DNA of 47,500 nucleotides from Chrysomallon squamiferum (taxonomy: Eukaryota; Mollusca; Gastropoda; Neomphalida; Peltospiridae). Made by a program: the position numbers and the translations under genes. The DNA lies in assembly GCA_012295275.1 (NCBI GenBank), contig CM022674.1, positions 11,904,864-11,952,363 of the forward strand, given 5' to 3'. The notes beneath the pieces were generated by a model that worked only from the letters and a program-made list of their open reading frames with translations, was not told the DNA's origin and searched no databases. The first letter of the stretch is position 1. Every line of letters starts with the position of its first letter. This document shows positions 9,099 through 25,150 of this stretch, in pieces.

Positions 9099-12046
9099 TC
9101 ACTGATTTGGCAGTAAAATACTGACAGGTTCTAACTTGGCCTTCGCTTTGCTCTGTAACTCGGATATAATGGAGGAAATGTTGGCGTCTGCCTCATTAGG
9201 TTCTATGACTTCCTGAAACTGCAGCTGCATCTTTGCTGCCGTTTCCACATCCACTTCAATCTGAGGTCCAGTCGCGTCCTGGCACTCGTCTACGGGGTCG
9301 GCCTCTCTGTGCTCCATGGCTATGTGCTCCTCGGCAGAGTTGACGCTGTCAAACATAGCATTACAAACACTACACAGATAGATTCCCGTAGCTGCTGAAT
9401 TGTCAGCATCGGCCATTTGTGCTGCTGCCTCAAGTGAATTAAGGTCAACGATGCTACGCTGGCCGTCACTCATTTCTACGACGATGGTGTCAACAAGCTG
9501 AGGGAATGTCTGCTGCTGTGTTACAGCCACTTCTACAGCTTCTTGCTTCACAGCCAGTGGCATTAACTGGGTAGTGGTTGGCAATTTGGGAGCTGGTTTT
9601 CGTTTTGGAGGATAAGAGTTCTCTCCCCTGCACTTGGGTCGATGTGTCTTGAGGGTGGCGCTGCATGAGAATGGCCTCTTACAGCTGTCACACATGAAGC
9701 GACTCTTGCCGGTGTGGATGACCATGTGATTTTTGAGGATCTGTTTAAACTTGAAGGATTTGTCACAGCAGCTGCACTTGAAAGGTCGTTCTGAGGTGTG
9801 CAGGTAGATCTTGTGTTTGTTCAGCATGCTCTTGAAGCTGAATCCCTTCCCGCAGACGTCACAGATGTGAGGTTTCTCTCCTGTGTGTTTGTTCATGTGA
9901 TCCAGCAGCTTGTCCTGGGCCCAGTATCGCTTCTCGCAATACGTACACCTGAACTTGTAATTCCGCTCTGACATCACTTTGTGCGTCTCAATGTGCTCAC
10001 GTAAAATGGCTGCCTTCTTAAAGCAGCGGCCACAGATGTTGCACAGATGTTTCCTCTCGTTGGAGTGCCACTCCATGTGCGCAGCGAGGTACCGGTAATG
10101 GCTGAAGTCTTTGCCACAGATGTTACAAGGAACACTCTTGGATTTCAAGTGAACAGCTTGAATATGAGTTTTGAGATCGGTGGATTTGGAGAATGTTTTG
10201 TTGCAGATGTCACAGAACTTCCTGTCTTCTAGATGACTCTTCTTGTGAATCTTCAGCTCCTGTGAGTCCTTTGCTTCAAAGTCACACTTTGCACAATACA
10301 GCTGGTTTTTGCTGTTCTTTGTGCTGATGTTGTGGTAGTAGCTGCGATGCCAGTTAAGTCCACGTCGTGTTTCTAACACGAAGCCACAGATATCACAAGG
10401 AAACTCCTGCCTGGCTTCAGGTCCGTGGTACTTCTGTATGTGAAAACTCTTTTCTCTGGATTTCTGAAAAGTCACTTCACACACATCACAGCGAAGTGTG
10501 TCAAGCACTTGGTGCGCCTGAATCAGGTGATCAGTCAACCCATCAAATGTTTCCGACACGTAGCCACAGCTAGAACAAGTGTTCTTGTTCTTCTCCCCAG
10601 GGAACTGATACACCTTGCCGTCACTCATGTCAAAGGGTCCATGTTTCATCACTAGATGATGAATGAGGTTCTGGTAACGACCAAATGACTTCTCACACAC
10701 ATCGCATCTGGCTGGACGGATGCTGTGCTGGCTGATGTAGTGGTCTGTCAGAGACTGAAATGTGTCTGCGACATATGCGCAGTCTAAACAAACAAGTGAT
10801 TCAAAAGGTTGTGTTACAGGTTCTCCTGGACGTCTACGTCTGCCTCGTCGCTTTATTGGCAGGCGAGCCCGAATTGCCTCGATTCTTCTCACATACTTCC
10901 TTTTAGGTTTGGTCTCACCATTTTCTCCATCATGTTTTGTTCCAGTGAACTTTACAACTGGCATGGAGGCTACATTAAAAGCTGTTGCTGTCAATCTCTT
11001 TGGCTTCCTCTCACTTTTGTCATCTGCAGGTAACTCATCGTCATTCTCCATGTATCTTTCTGACTTGACCTTGAACTCAGGGTCTTTATCACTGTCATAG
11101 TCATCCATTGCTTCATCCTCTGACTGAATTTCTTCTTCTTCTTCTTCATCCTCTTCAGATGCAGTCTTCCTAGCTGATGCGTATGCTGGAGATCTGCCTC
11201 TGCCTCGTCCAGGTGGACGTCCTCTTCTGCGCTTCTCTACCCTGACTGGAACATCAACTTCTTTGTCAACACTTTGCCTTGCTGGTCGACCTCTCACTTT
11301 TCTTTTAGGTGACACAACAACATCGTCTTCAGCATCACTGTCACTGTTTTCAATCTTAATCTCATCTTTTCTACGACCTGAATGAAGAAAGGAGAAGTCG
11401 ACCTTTATGCCCCGCGTGGCGTAACGAGAAGGACTGTTTATTTCTACAGCAGCTGGGGAAGGCAGGCTGCTTTTTCTCTTTCTTCCTCTCTTTTTGGGCA
11501 GGGATTTCTCAACAGATGTGGAAGAATTTTCAACTTGAATAGTTTCGTTTTCGTTAGTTTGTCCTGTCTCTTCTTCTACTTCTTCACCTCCTTTGCCCGA
11601 GACAGATCTGCTCTCGTCAAATATTGGAGCTTGTCCTATCTGCTCCATGGAGGTCTTCAGCGATGTCCCAGTCCTCAGCAGATGATCCTGCAGAGACAAG
11701 TCCTGTTGTCCTGACGAAATCGTCAATTCAGCAGTGGCTGCTTGTATCAGTGTATCAGCAAATGTGTTTTCTCCTGTTCTGACCACTGCATCAGAGCCAA
11801 AATTCACTGAGTCAAACCCTTCTCCTGGTACAGGCTTCCTAAGCATTTCTTCCACTGACAGAATTGCCTCAGACACACTTGCGAATGGTTTAGGTGCTGT
11901 GTTTTCTGTTGTTTGTTCTGGAATCACATCATTCATGACTTTGTACACATTCTGAGCAGTAGTCACCGTGTTTGGATTTGGTTTGGTTGATTTGGCTGCC
12001 TCCAGATTTCCTGGGGTGACAACTAGTGGCTGTATGGTGATTGTTC
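9099..12046 (-). CDS. Zinc-finger gene exon 10 (AT-hooks and 14 zinc fingers)
   Basis: The TTTTGCAG acceptor at 12048-12047 gives phase 1, and the frame runs 982 codons to TGA at 9099. It carries the RGRP-type AT-hook cores, a Glu run, 13 close-set fingers and one isolated finger near the C-terminus. The first fingers have long, irregular linkers; the later ones are classical. Numerous + strand frames here are antisense shadows. Confidence 0.95.
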
Positions 12047-12211
12047 CTGCAAAACGCCAACAGACATAAAATTAGACTGGTTGAGTTAAATACATCTATG
12101 CAAATAAAGATTTTCATTTGAAAAGAACAAGAGCAGAACTTGCTATCTTAATATTTTAAAAATTTCAATAATAATTCATTAATAATAATACTACTTATAA
12201 TAATACCAGTG

Positions 12212-12296
<85 letters not shown>

Positions 12297-13932
12297 TGAT
12301 GATGAAAGCAACAACAAATCCCCCCAAAACATTCAGATAAATTAAATGCTCATTAATTTGGTTTTGAAGAAACAGTCTACATGCATAAAAATAGTGATGA
12401 ATAATCTAGAAATTGGCTGAAGGTGAAAGTAACTTTTATTTTACTTTTTTTTTTTGTTGTTTTGTTCAGTTCTTGAGAATATTATAAAAGATAACTGGTA
12501 ACTATTTTCTTCCTGATAATTATTACATTTAATTGACGATTAAATTATAAAATCAGTTTATTTAAAAATTTCACTAAGATTCAGTTGTTTAAAATGTTCA
12601 GCAATGTAAAGAAAATTAATAACCATCTATCACCAGACTCTGATGAGGTAACAGTCAGACTTTGATTTGAGGAAATTATCCAATAAAGGTAAATCTGTTG
12701 CCTTTCTGAAAACTTATAACACATTAAATAATAAACACAACAAAAACTGATCTAATTTATAACAAACTGAAGTAGCTACCAGAACCCAAGTCGAGAATTG
12801 ACGTCTGCTCTGTGGTTTCTGTTGGTGGCTCACTCTCAGCCGTCTGATCATTGACTTCTTCATGATTTCCCATAATTCTACTTCCTGTCCATGCCGAAGT
12901 CTCCTGAATGCTCATTTCATCATCCTCCATGGCTCCTGTTCTCTCCAGCTCCTCCAACTGGGCCTGAGCCACATGCTGTCTTTGTTGTTCATACATCTAC
13001 AATTAATTATCCTTCTGTTACTTAAACTGCTAAATAAATGGTTCAGCTAAGGGTGAATGGCTTAATTTACTCCGACATTCATATTTACCTTAAAAATAAT
13101 ATTGCCATAAAACAGTCAAAAATAAATTCTAAGTAAAATAGCTAATTTATGCAGGTTTTTTAACTCTGTGATAAAAATATTTATATATCTATAAAATAAT
13201 ATATGTGGGAAAGTAAGATGAAAATTAAATTTCAGACATTATCCAATTACTTTGAGGCAGCAATAAAAAATATATATATAAAAAGTTAATAAGAATAATA
13301 AAATTAAAATTAAATTAAAAAAATAATAATAATAAAAGATAATGCTAGCAAATTTTATCTCTTACCTCTTTCAACTGTTTTAATCGTGTCTTGGCTCTCA
13401 CCAGTGCTATCAGATCTCCACTCATGACGTACACAGGATCCATCGTCCCTGGCGACCAGCTCCATGTTATACCCGTATCCCTGGCAACATCGTCTAAGAC
13501 ATCCTCCACGTTGGCACTCTGCTGTATGCTGTTTATGATTCGTTTGGAGATGACAGCTGTGACTTTGTCAAATGCCTTGATAAAAAAAAAAAAAAAATAA
13601 TAATAATAATAATAATCACAATTTAAATGATAAGTGTAAAGTAAGGTCATGTGAAGCCTGCACTCTTACTGAATAGCAACAAAACATGCTTTGTTTGTAC
13701 CGTCTCACAAACAGGAAAGAAAAGTAAAGTGAAGTAAAATAAGAATAAAAAATAAATTCTTGCAGATTTAAAATAATCTTTTACCAACTGGAATAAATAA
13801 ACAAGTTATCTAATCTAATCTAATGTAATCTAATCTAAATTAATCTAAACTAATGTAAACTAAACTGAACTAAACTAAATTAAACTAAACTAAAACCAAA
13901 CAAAATACATTAAAATTAAAAAGCAAAATTCA

Positions 13933-13977
<45 letters not shown>

Positions 13978-16900
13978 CAGTATATTTACAGTAGTTTTTT
14001 AATTTAATTAAAAAGTTAAATTTTTGATTATTAATGGATTACCTCCATTTCATCTGAAGATTCTGCTAATTCCATGAAGGCTGCCATCGCTTTCTCCTTC
14101 CTGGAAACCACAGTAACCTTATTCATCTGTCCTTGACCTTCTGTCTCATCAACAGTATCCGAACTCTGGCCTGACTCAGGAACGCTGTCCATTTCCTTGG
14201 CAACCTCTCTCAAATTCTCAGAACCAAATGGTTTCTTACTGGGCGTGCTGTTGTTGAGTGTGGTGGATTTACCTTTACACAGACGCACGTGTGAGCGCAG
14301 AATGTCCAGTCCCCTCCACGTGTCCAGGCAGAGTGGACAGTGGTAATGTGTGCACAGACGTCCAGACCCTTTCTCCTGTTCACACGTCTTGTTACACGGA
14401 ACCACAAAATAACCTGAGTAACAACAACAATAAAGTAATGATAATAATAATAATAATAACAATAATAATAAACAATAATAATAATAACAACAGTAATAAC
14501 AATAATAGTAATAATAACAATAATAATAACAACAATAATAATAACAATAAAAATAATGATAGTGATAGTGATAATGATAATAATAATAACAATAACAATA
14601 ACAATAACAATAACAATAATAATAATAATGATAGTGATAATGATAATAATAATAATAAAGTAAAACAGTAATAACAACATGCAGATAAATAAACAAAAGA
14701 AATACAAATAAGTATCTCATTTAATAAAGTTAATATAAACACAATAACCCATACACTATCACATACAAGAAAATAATAAAAATAAATCTGTTTATTTATT
14801 TTTTTCAAACTCAAATATACACAAATGTTTAGAAACTATTAAAATAATAATAATAATAATAAAAATAAAATAAAGAAAGAAAGAAATATTTTAAAACAAA
14901 GAACAAAAAACAGTCTTGAATAATTAACACAAATGACCTTTGACCTCCACTCTAGCCTTCCAGTGGACATTGTTAAGATGGTCAGCTAGCTGGGTTTCGT
15001 TTCCGGGACTGTACTTTTCCTCTGAGCACAATGCACAGTGATATTTCTTGTCGTCAGGGTTACGCTGTATGGGCAGGTCACTCTGACACTTAATTATTGT
15101 TGGATGTAAGTGTATCTGGAGGTAAAAACAATTAAGAAAAAAAATTTATAATAATAATAATAGTGACAATAATGACAATAAAAATAACAAAAACAATAAC
15201 AGTAATAACAATAATATAGTAGTAATAGAAATATTACTACTAGTACTACTACTAATAATATAATAACAGTAATAATGGTAATAATACTGGTAATAATAAT
15301 AATAATAACAACTGTAGTTCAAAAAATTATACCAGTATGCTATTAAAGCAATGGCAAGGAAACATCATATTTATCTGTTTGTTTACACAAGAGAAGAATC
15401 TTCAGTCATACTTGAATTACTAACACAACAAAATCAGATCATTCTAACAACCTCACACAGATAACACTACTGAATTACCAGAGCTGAAGATGTTGTTGTT
15501 GTGGTAGTCTTGCTGTTGTTCTTGGCAGCAGCTTTTTTCTTCACTAACAAGGCTCCACCCTGCTTCATCTCCTCCCTGCATCGCCACAAGTGACTCATCA
15601 TGGGTCCCAGCTCGGAGAAGTTTTTCTGGGCACACAGAGGACAGTGGTAATGTTTCCCCAGCTCGTCGCACAGCTTGCTGCAGATGAAAATCTCTAAACC
15701 TGAGAAAAATGAGATCATTTTTGACATTACCCAGTGAAAAAAAAACTAAAAAAAAAGTGAATGGTATTGAGACCAAGTATGAAGAATGGTTTGAGAGTTT
15801 TTTCGTTCCAGAGTTGATTTATTGTTTTAAATTTTAGTGGTAAATAAATCACAGGAGTGAAGAGAGAGTTATGTTTTGGGGTTAAATTCCAGATTAGCAA
15901 GTTTTTATTGTAATTTAAGTATTATTTAAGACATATTACTCATTTATTAACATCATTCAGAAAAGTTATTCTGAAAGGTAATAATGGATAACATGAATAA
16001 CTTAAACATTCCTTCATTGTTGCTCATATCCAAATTATATTCATCTAGAAATGCAGTATTGAATAAAACATTTTACTTAAACATTTCTTTCTCACTGAAT
16101 AACTTCAACTACAGTTTCCAGATTAATGTTAATAAAACTGAAATAAGCTGGAAATGTTTTGAATCATGATTTAAACCATTCTTCTTTTCTTTGGAATAAT
16201 TTCAATAGTATCATGGTTCACAAATTAATAATAAAATCTAGAAATTCAGGGCTGAAAAATACAACATGATTTTAATTTTGTTTTTGTCTATATAAATTCA
16301 TTATTATCACATCTCTAAATTATTGATACCAAAATTGAACCAATCTTGAAATGCAGTAAAGAATAATACAAAATGTTTTAATAATTTAGTTGTTTATGAA
16401 AAAATTCAATTTCTTCATGGTTTCTGAATTACCGAAAGCAAAATTTGAAATGCAAATATGACTAAATATGATATTTAGTGATCGTAACTTTTTAATTATC
16501 GTTAGGAAAGGTTGAATTTATCGAGAAAAAAAGAAAAAAATCTCTTTACAAAGTTATTTATTATGCAATAATGAGTAAAACATGAATAAAATATTCTTTC
16601 AGATTATGATTTTTTTTTTTTTCAATATTAACATGATTTTGGTTTCTAAATTATTTATATTATTTACACATTAATAAATATGTGTAACAAATTTCCCTCA
16701 CCATCAAAAACAATTTTCTCAGGTTGTTTGAAGTCAGGAGACTGAATCAGATTCACGTCTTTACCCTAAAATATAAAACATTATTTTACTTAACAATCAA
16801 ATAAATATATGACGAGGAGACTAATATTCAATTATCTCACATTAATATTCACTGTGTGAATCAAATTCTTACTCTTTCATAATCAGCTGGACTGTCATTA

Positions 16901-17441
16901 GTATTAAATTACATAATAGTGTTAATTATATCAGTGAAGTAAACTATAATTAATTTTTTTTTTTCAAAGAAAAGCATCTGATTAATTGGAAATGGGTAAT
17001 AAATGCAAATAAAAGTTTCTGGATTCAACAATTCTTTGATTTGAATAAATAAATGAAAAAACAATCAAAATAAAGTGAAGTGAAGTGAAGTGAAGTGAAG
17101 TGAAGTGAAGTGAAGTGAAGTGAAGTGAAGTGAAGTGAAGTAAAGTAAAGTAAAGTAAAGTAAAGTAAAGTAAAGTAAAGTAAAGTAAAGTAAAGTAAAG
17201 TAAAGTAAAGTAAAGTAAATAAATAAATAAATAAAAAATGTCTACCATTTTCTCCATGTGCATCTGCAGGTGGTTTGAGAAGCCCAGTCTCTTGCCTATC
17301 AGTTTTGGACAGTGTGGACAGTGATAGTGACCAGACGGCAGTGTCGTATTACAGTCAAGAAAACATTTAACTATGAGCATGTCTGTAAAATATAACAATA
17401 ACAATAACTGTACTAATAATAACAATAAAAATAATAATAAC

Positions 17442-17488
<47 letters not shown>

Positions 17489-19250
17489 GAGTAACAGCAA
17501 CAATGTTGAACAATAACATGAACAATAATAACAACAGTAACAACAACAAACATCAGAAAATATTTAATCATTAGCATATCTGAAAACTGAAAAGATTTAA
17601 AATCAATTTAAAAAAATGTCAGTAAACTAATATTTTATATATATTTTTTTCTGATTCATACTTAATAATAAAAAATAACAACAAAAAAAGTTAATTACTG
17701 TGATTCAAAATATAAATATGCGAATCATTTTCATGTTCATAATTACTAGTTTAATAAGAAAAACACAACCCATTAATTGAAAATTATTTGCTTGCAGTAA
17801 TTATGTGTGAATGTGTGTTTCTGTTTATAACACTTAACTTTAAATACTCATATTCTCTTCATTTTTGAAGAAGCTGACCTTCTGGTCTAAAAAAAACTTC
17901 TGACATTTAATTTTTAATATTTTAACACTATTGATGATAATAAGAGTTTGTATTACTACACTCATAATAAACAAGACGTAATAATATCTGTATTCTTAAA
18001 ACCGTGTGTTTTATATTCAAAATTATTATCTCCATTACATCAATTTTCTATCACCCTTTATTTTTTCCTTCTAAGTTCTATTATTAGTATCTTCTTGCAT
18101 ATCATATCAATTAATTACACTCATTAAAATCATTATTATTACTTTCATAATGGACTCCATGCATGAAGTGAAACAAGTTGAGATGGTCCCGGACTCGGGC
18201 TGGCAGCGTGGGCTTGAAGTGGTTAGGTCCACCAAACGGGCAGTGCACTTTACCACACTGGCAGGCAGGGTCATCACATCTTTTGAGAAAGAACTCACCA
18301 CTTGACCGAACAAATGTCGGATGGTCAGTCATTGTAAGCTCAGTCTGCATAGACAAACAAAATAAATAAATAAATAGTTATAATAATGTATATTCAAAAC
18401 TCTAACGAAAAGGAAATAAAGTTATAAAAATATTTTGACATTTAATGAAATAATATATATATTATATTTTTAATATTATAACATTTTAAATATTTGTGAT
18501 ATACAACAATTTATAATGTATCAATGCTAATTTATTATTATTATTATTATTATTATTTAAAGCTTATGACAGATCTGAGTAATGACAATAATTTACTTAA
18601 ACAAAACAGAACATAGTGGCATGTTTATAAAGAAACCTTTGGTCATAAATTTACAGCTGTAAATTACTATTTATAGAAATTATAAAACCGAGCTGTGAGA
18701 AATGGAATAATTAAATTAATGATTAATTAAAAAAGATAAAATAACTTTATGAACTGATCAAAATAATTGATCCATTTTAAAATTTTAAACTTTGCCATTG
18801 TCATTTATGCTAAAATACACAACAGAATTGTTAATCAGATAATTATTTTTAGTTTTAATTTCCTAACATTCATCAAAAACATGTTATTTGGTTTGACAGA
18901 CCCCTTTCACAATACATTAAATTGATTAATATTATTCTGTCTTTAATGTGAACTTAAACACAACTAGCTGTCACAGTAATAACACTTCATTTACTACTAA
19001 TATTATTGCTTATGACGTACTATTTAGCAACTTCCAATTTATAAAACACTACTAAAGTAAAATCAATATTTAGTTTCGTAAACCACAGACAACAGAATGG
19101 TCGGAAGCTTTGCGCCAGCAGTTGTGAGGAAGATAGTGTAACGAAAGAGCAGCCTTATACAAAAACAGAGTTTCGCGAGAGACAATATTTATCACTAATA
19201 TATACTACCTTGTCCTGAGAGTTCGTTCCTTCTTCCTCGGCCATGACCAT
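9099..19250 (-). CDS. Multi-C2H2 zinc-finger protein, ten exons, about 1529 residues
   Basis: Exons on the - strand: 19250-19209, 18344-18143, 17382-17246, 16765-16702, 15699-15479, 15115-14938, 14413-14043, 13575-13366, 12996-12780 and 12046-9099. They total 4590 bp and every junction keeps the frame. The N-terminus has five divergent Cys/HCPxC modules on exons 2, 3, 5, 6 and 7. Exon 8 encodes a compact alpha/beta-looking segment. Exon 10 has AT-hook cores at about 799-802 and 819-832, an acidic run, basic clusters, 13 consecutive fingers (about 967-1353; the last is C2HC) and a fourteenth at about 1439-1460. TGEKP-type linkers (TGEKPH, TSERPF) occur between late fingers. It is probably a nuclear DNA-binding regulator; the exact orthologue is not recognised. 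The start is one of two in-frame ATGs (19250 or 19244); the second has the better context (GTCATGGCC). Confidence 0.92.
12209..12303. repeat. (TAA)n array in intron 9 of the zinc-finger gene
   Basis: About 28 uninterrupted TAA units ending in TGATGATGATGA, between exons 9 and 10. Confidence 0.95.
12780..12996 (-). CDS. Zinc-finger gene exon 9 (Gln/Glu-rich linker)
   Basis: Acceptor ATTGTAG, donor TCTG/GTAGCT; starts phase 0 and ends phase 1. It begins with a Gln-rich helix-like segment and continues with an acidic Glu/Thr-rich linker. No metal-binding residues are present. Confidence 0.83.
13366..13575 (-). CDS. Zinc-finger gene exon 8 (70-residue folded segment)
   Basis: Starts and ends phase 0, with acceptor TTTTATCAAG after a T-run and donor GAG/GTAAGA. 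It encodes 70 residues with an alternating helix/strand look: VTAVISKRIINSI, then VEDVLDDVARDTGITW, then VYVMSGDLIALVRAKTRLKQL. This order resembles a KH-like fold, but there is no GxxG loop and the family is unproven. Confidence 0.83.
14043..14413 (-). CDS. Zinc-finger gene exon 7 (Cys/HCPxC module 5)
   Basis: Starts phase 1 after TTACTCAG; ends phase 0 at GAG/GTAATC. PCNKTC, then THYHCPLC and SHVRLC form a C2HC module, followed by about 80 polar, acidic residues ending in a Met/Glu/Ser-rich helix-like stretch. The acceptor follows directly on the compound trinucleotide array of intron 6. Confidence 0.88.
14435..14660. repeat. Compound TAA/ACAATA/GTGATA array in intron 6
   Basis: Roughly 225 bp of TAA with ACAATA, CAACAATAA and GATAGTGATAATG variants. 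The - strand acceptor of exon 7 follows within about 20 bases. Long Tyr-, Ile- or Leu-rich frames here are artefacts of the array. Confidence 0.92.
14938..15115 (-). CDS. Zinc-finger gene exon 6 (Cys/HCxxC module 4)
   Basis: Starts phase 0 after CCTCCAG and ends phase 1 at AAAG/GTCATT. The donor is weak, but it is the only GT near the end that gives the phase needed by exon 7. It encodes KYHCALC and a DHLNNVH pair, close in layout to exon 2. Confidence 0.78.
15479..15699 (-). CDS. Zinc-finger gene exon 5 (Cys/HCPxC module 3)
   Basis: Starts phase 1 after TTTCTCAG; ends phase 0 at CTG/GTAATT. It has ICSKLC, HYHCPLC and SHLWRC, so the finger is C2HC. After it come a Lys/Ala-rich stretch and a Thr run (six residues) coded by ACA/ACC codons, which resembles microsatellite-derived coding sequence. 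Confidence 0.88.
16702..16765 (-). CDS. Zinc-finger gene exon 4 (64 bp linker)
   Basis: The ATTTTAG acceptor and ATG/GTGAGG donor bound 64 bp that encode GKDVNLIQSPDFKQPEKIVF plus Asp; starts phase 0, ends phase 1. It has no Cys or His. It is too short to see as a frame by itself and was found by phase continuity. Confidence 0.8.
17075..17219. repeat. Pentanucleotide array (AAGTG)n passing abruptly into (AAGTA)n
   Basis: About 13 GTGAA units from 17075 to 17140, then about 15 GTAAA units to 17219, lying in intron 3. The switch is single and clean, as if one point variant had been homogenised over half of the array. Confidence 0.93.
17246..17382 (-). CDS. Zinc-finger gene exon 3 (Cys/HCPxC module 2)
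   Basis: Starts phase 1 after TTTTACAG and ends phase 0 at ATG/GTAGAC. It holds KCFLDC, then HYHCPHC and a HLQMH pair, giving a good C2H2 spacing. A partial copy of this exon sits at 21056-21120. The donor lies only 26 bases from a long pentanucleotide array. Confidence 0.88.
17432..17488. repeat. (TAA)n array in intron 2
   Basis: TAA units about 50 bases beyond the exon 3 acceptor, on its intron side. A similar array follows the exon-3 copy near 21121, which suggests that array and exon piece were copied together. Confidence 0.9.
18143..18344 (-). CDS. Zinc-finger gene exon 2 (Cys/HCP module 1)
   Basis: A TATGCAG acceptor and AAA/GTAATA donor; starts phase 0 and ends phase 1. It carries a cluster of four Cys (RCDDPACQCGKVHCPFGG) followed by a His-rich end (DHLNLFHFMH), so it is a plausible metal-binding module, though the second HCPxC cysteine is replaced (HCPFG). 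Confidence 0.85.
19209..19250 (-). CDS. Zinc-finger gene exon 1 (start codons)
   Basis: It encodes MVMAEEEGTNSQDK, then a GTAGTA donor, phase 0. The second ATG (19244) is followed by GCC and has a purine-free but acceptable context. An upstream ATG two codons earlier is in the same frame, so the choice changes only two residues. Confidence 0.75.
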
Positions 19251-19319
19251 ATGCAGCTTTGGTCATTTAAATAAGATGCATTTGTAAATTCAATAGAGGT
19301 CGGACATTTTTCTTGTTTT

Positions 19320-19450
19320 ATCAAAATGGCGTCCCCCAAACAGTCTTGCTGTGACGTCAAATGGAGGTGATTTTAGAATAACGCATGCGTATTTGGTGTT
19401 TTGGGAACGTTTTGAAGATATGTCCACTTCCGGATACACCGCCGAAAAGC
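19320..19450. promoter_or_regulatory. Zinc-finger gene core promoter (YY1, CRE, NRF1 and ETS-like sites)
   Basis: Just upstream of exon 1 are AAAATGGCG (19323-19331, YY1-like), a perfect CRE TGACGTCA (19352-19359), the palindrome ACGCATGCGT (19381-19390, NRF1-like) and ACTTCCGG (about 19426-19433, ETS). There is no TATA box. This grouping is typical of housekeeping animal promoters with short bidirectional tendency. No gene is seen on the other side. Confidence 0.7.
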
Positions 19451-21055
<1,605 letters not shown>

Positions 21056-21120
21056 GTGTAGTATTGCAGTCAAGAAAACATTTAACTATGAGCATGTGTG
21101 TTAAATGTAACAATAACAAT
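21056..21120 (-). pseudogene. Partial duplicate of zinc-finger exon 3, splice acceptor lost
   Basis: 21056-21120 matches 17341-17405 with only a few changes (for instance GTGTC/GTGTA and ATTA/ATTG). It still encodes HMLIVKCFLDCNTTL but then stops. On the - strand the original acceptor TTTTACAG/AC reads TTTAACAC/AC, so the AG is gone. The HYHCPHC half is missing. It lies about 1.8 kb upstream of exon 1 of the source gene, in the same orientation. Confidence 0.88.
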
Positions 21121-21123
21121 AAC

Positions 21124-21184
<61 letters not shown>

Positions 21185-21198
21185 TAATAATAATAATG
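21121..21198. repeat. (TAA)n array beside the exon-3 copy
   Basis: About 25 TAA units starting as CAATAACAATAA, the same beginning seen beside the true exon 3 near 17395. Confidence 0.9.
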
Positions 21199-21297
21199 GT
21201 GATGAAAACGAAAGATGACAGATAAAATTTTTGTTTATCGTGAAGAAGACAATCCTTATTATTGCAGTCCATTAAAATCCATTTTTGGGGTTGAACA

Positions 21298-21303
21298 TTT
21301 ATT
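21298..21303 (-). promoter_or_regulatory. Possible polyadenylation signal for gene B
   Basis: AATAAA on the - strand about 300 bases past the gene B stop. Confidence 0.35.
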
Positions 21304-21606
21304 TTATTTTTTTTTTTTTTTTTTATTCAAGGATTTCATATAGTAAGTAATATTCATTACGTACATTTCAGTGACGCAGGAACAATGCTACATACGTAAT
21401 ACATATAAAAGAAGAAATACATGCGCCTGCACACATACACCATTTGCTGGTTTTAAAATTCCAGTTTCACTTCATAAAGTTTTTCTTGACTGTTATTTAA
21501 AGTTCGAAACATATAGAAAGAAGTGAAAGCAAAAAATAATAGCAAAGATAAGAAAGGTCATAAAGTTTATCTGACGTCTAAAGATCTATCTGATCATTCA
21601 ATGACA

Positions 21607-24652
<3,046 letters not shown>

Positions 24653-25150
24653 TGAACCTGCAGCAAACAAGAAATACAGTTACTAAAATGTAGATTAATT
24701 CACACAGTCGAAATCCACTGGATTTCATGTCTGCGTACCTGTCAGTTAAAGAAAGCGATTTATATTAGTGATATTCATAACAACAAGTAGTAGTAATAGT
24801 AATAGTGCAGTAGCAGTAGCATTAGTAGTAGTTGTTGTAGTAGCAGTAGTAGTAGTAATAATAATTATAATGATAACGGCAACAAAAATAGTAATGATAT
24901 TGGTGATGATGATTATCATCATAATACGATCGAAGACGAAATAAAACTATAAAAATGTAAATAATAATTACAATCAACATAAAATAAATAAGTAAATGAC
25001 TAATATTAATAAAACAAATAAACAAACAAACAAAACTAATAAATAAAGAAAGAAAGAACGAAAGAAAGAATATAACTTTAAATTAAACTAAAATTAAAAA
25101 TTAATAATTAGAAGTCAAATTCATTAAATTAAATAAGTGACAGTATTTAC

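Noticed and set aside
10047-11100. Several + strand frames of 60-112 codons
   Set aside because: They are antisense to the zinc-finger exon, which has far stronger coding evidence.
14031-14720. Tyr/Cys-, Ile- and Leu-rich frames
   Set aside because: Their long N-terminal parts are the TAA/ACAATA array in intron 6. Only 14413-14043 is kept as exon 7.
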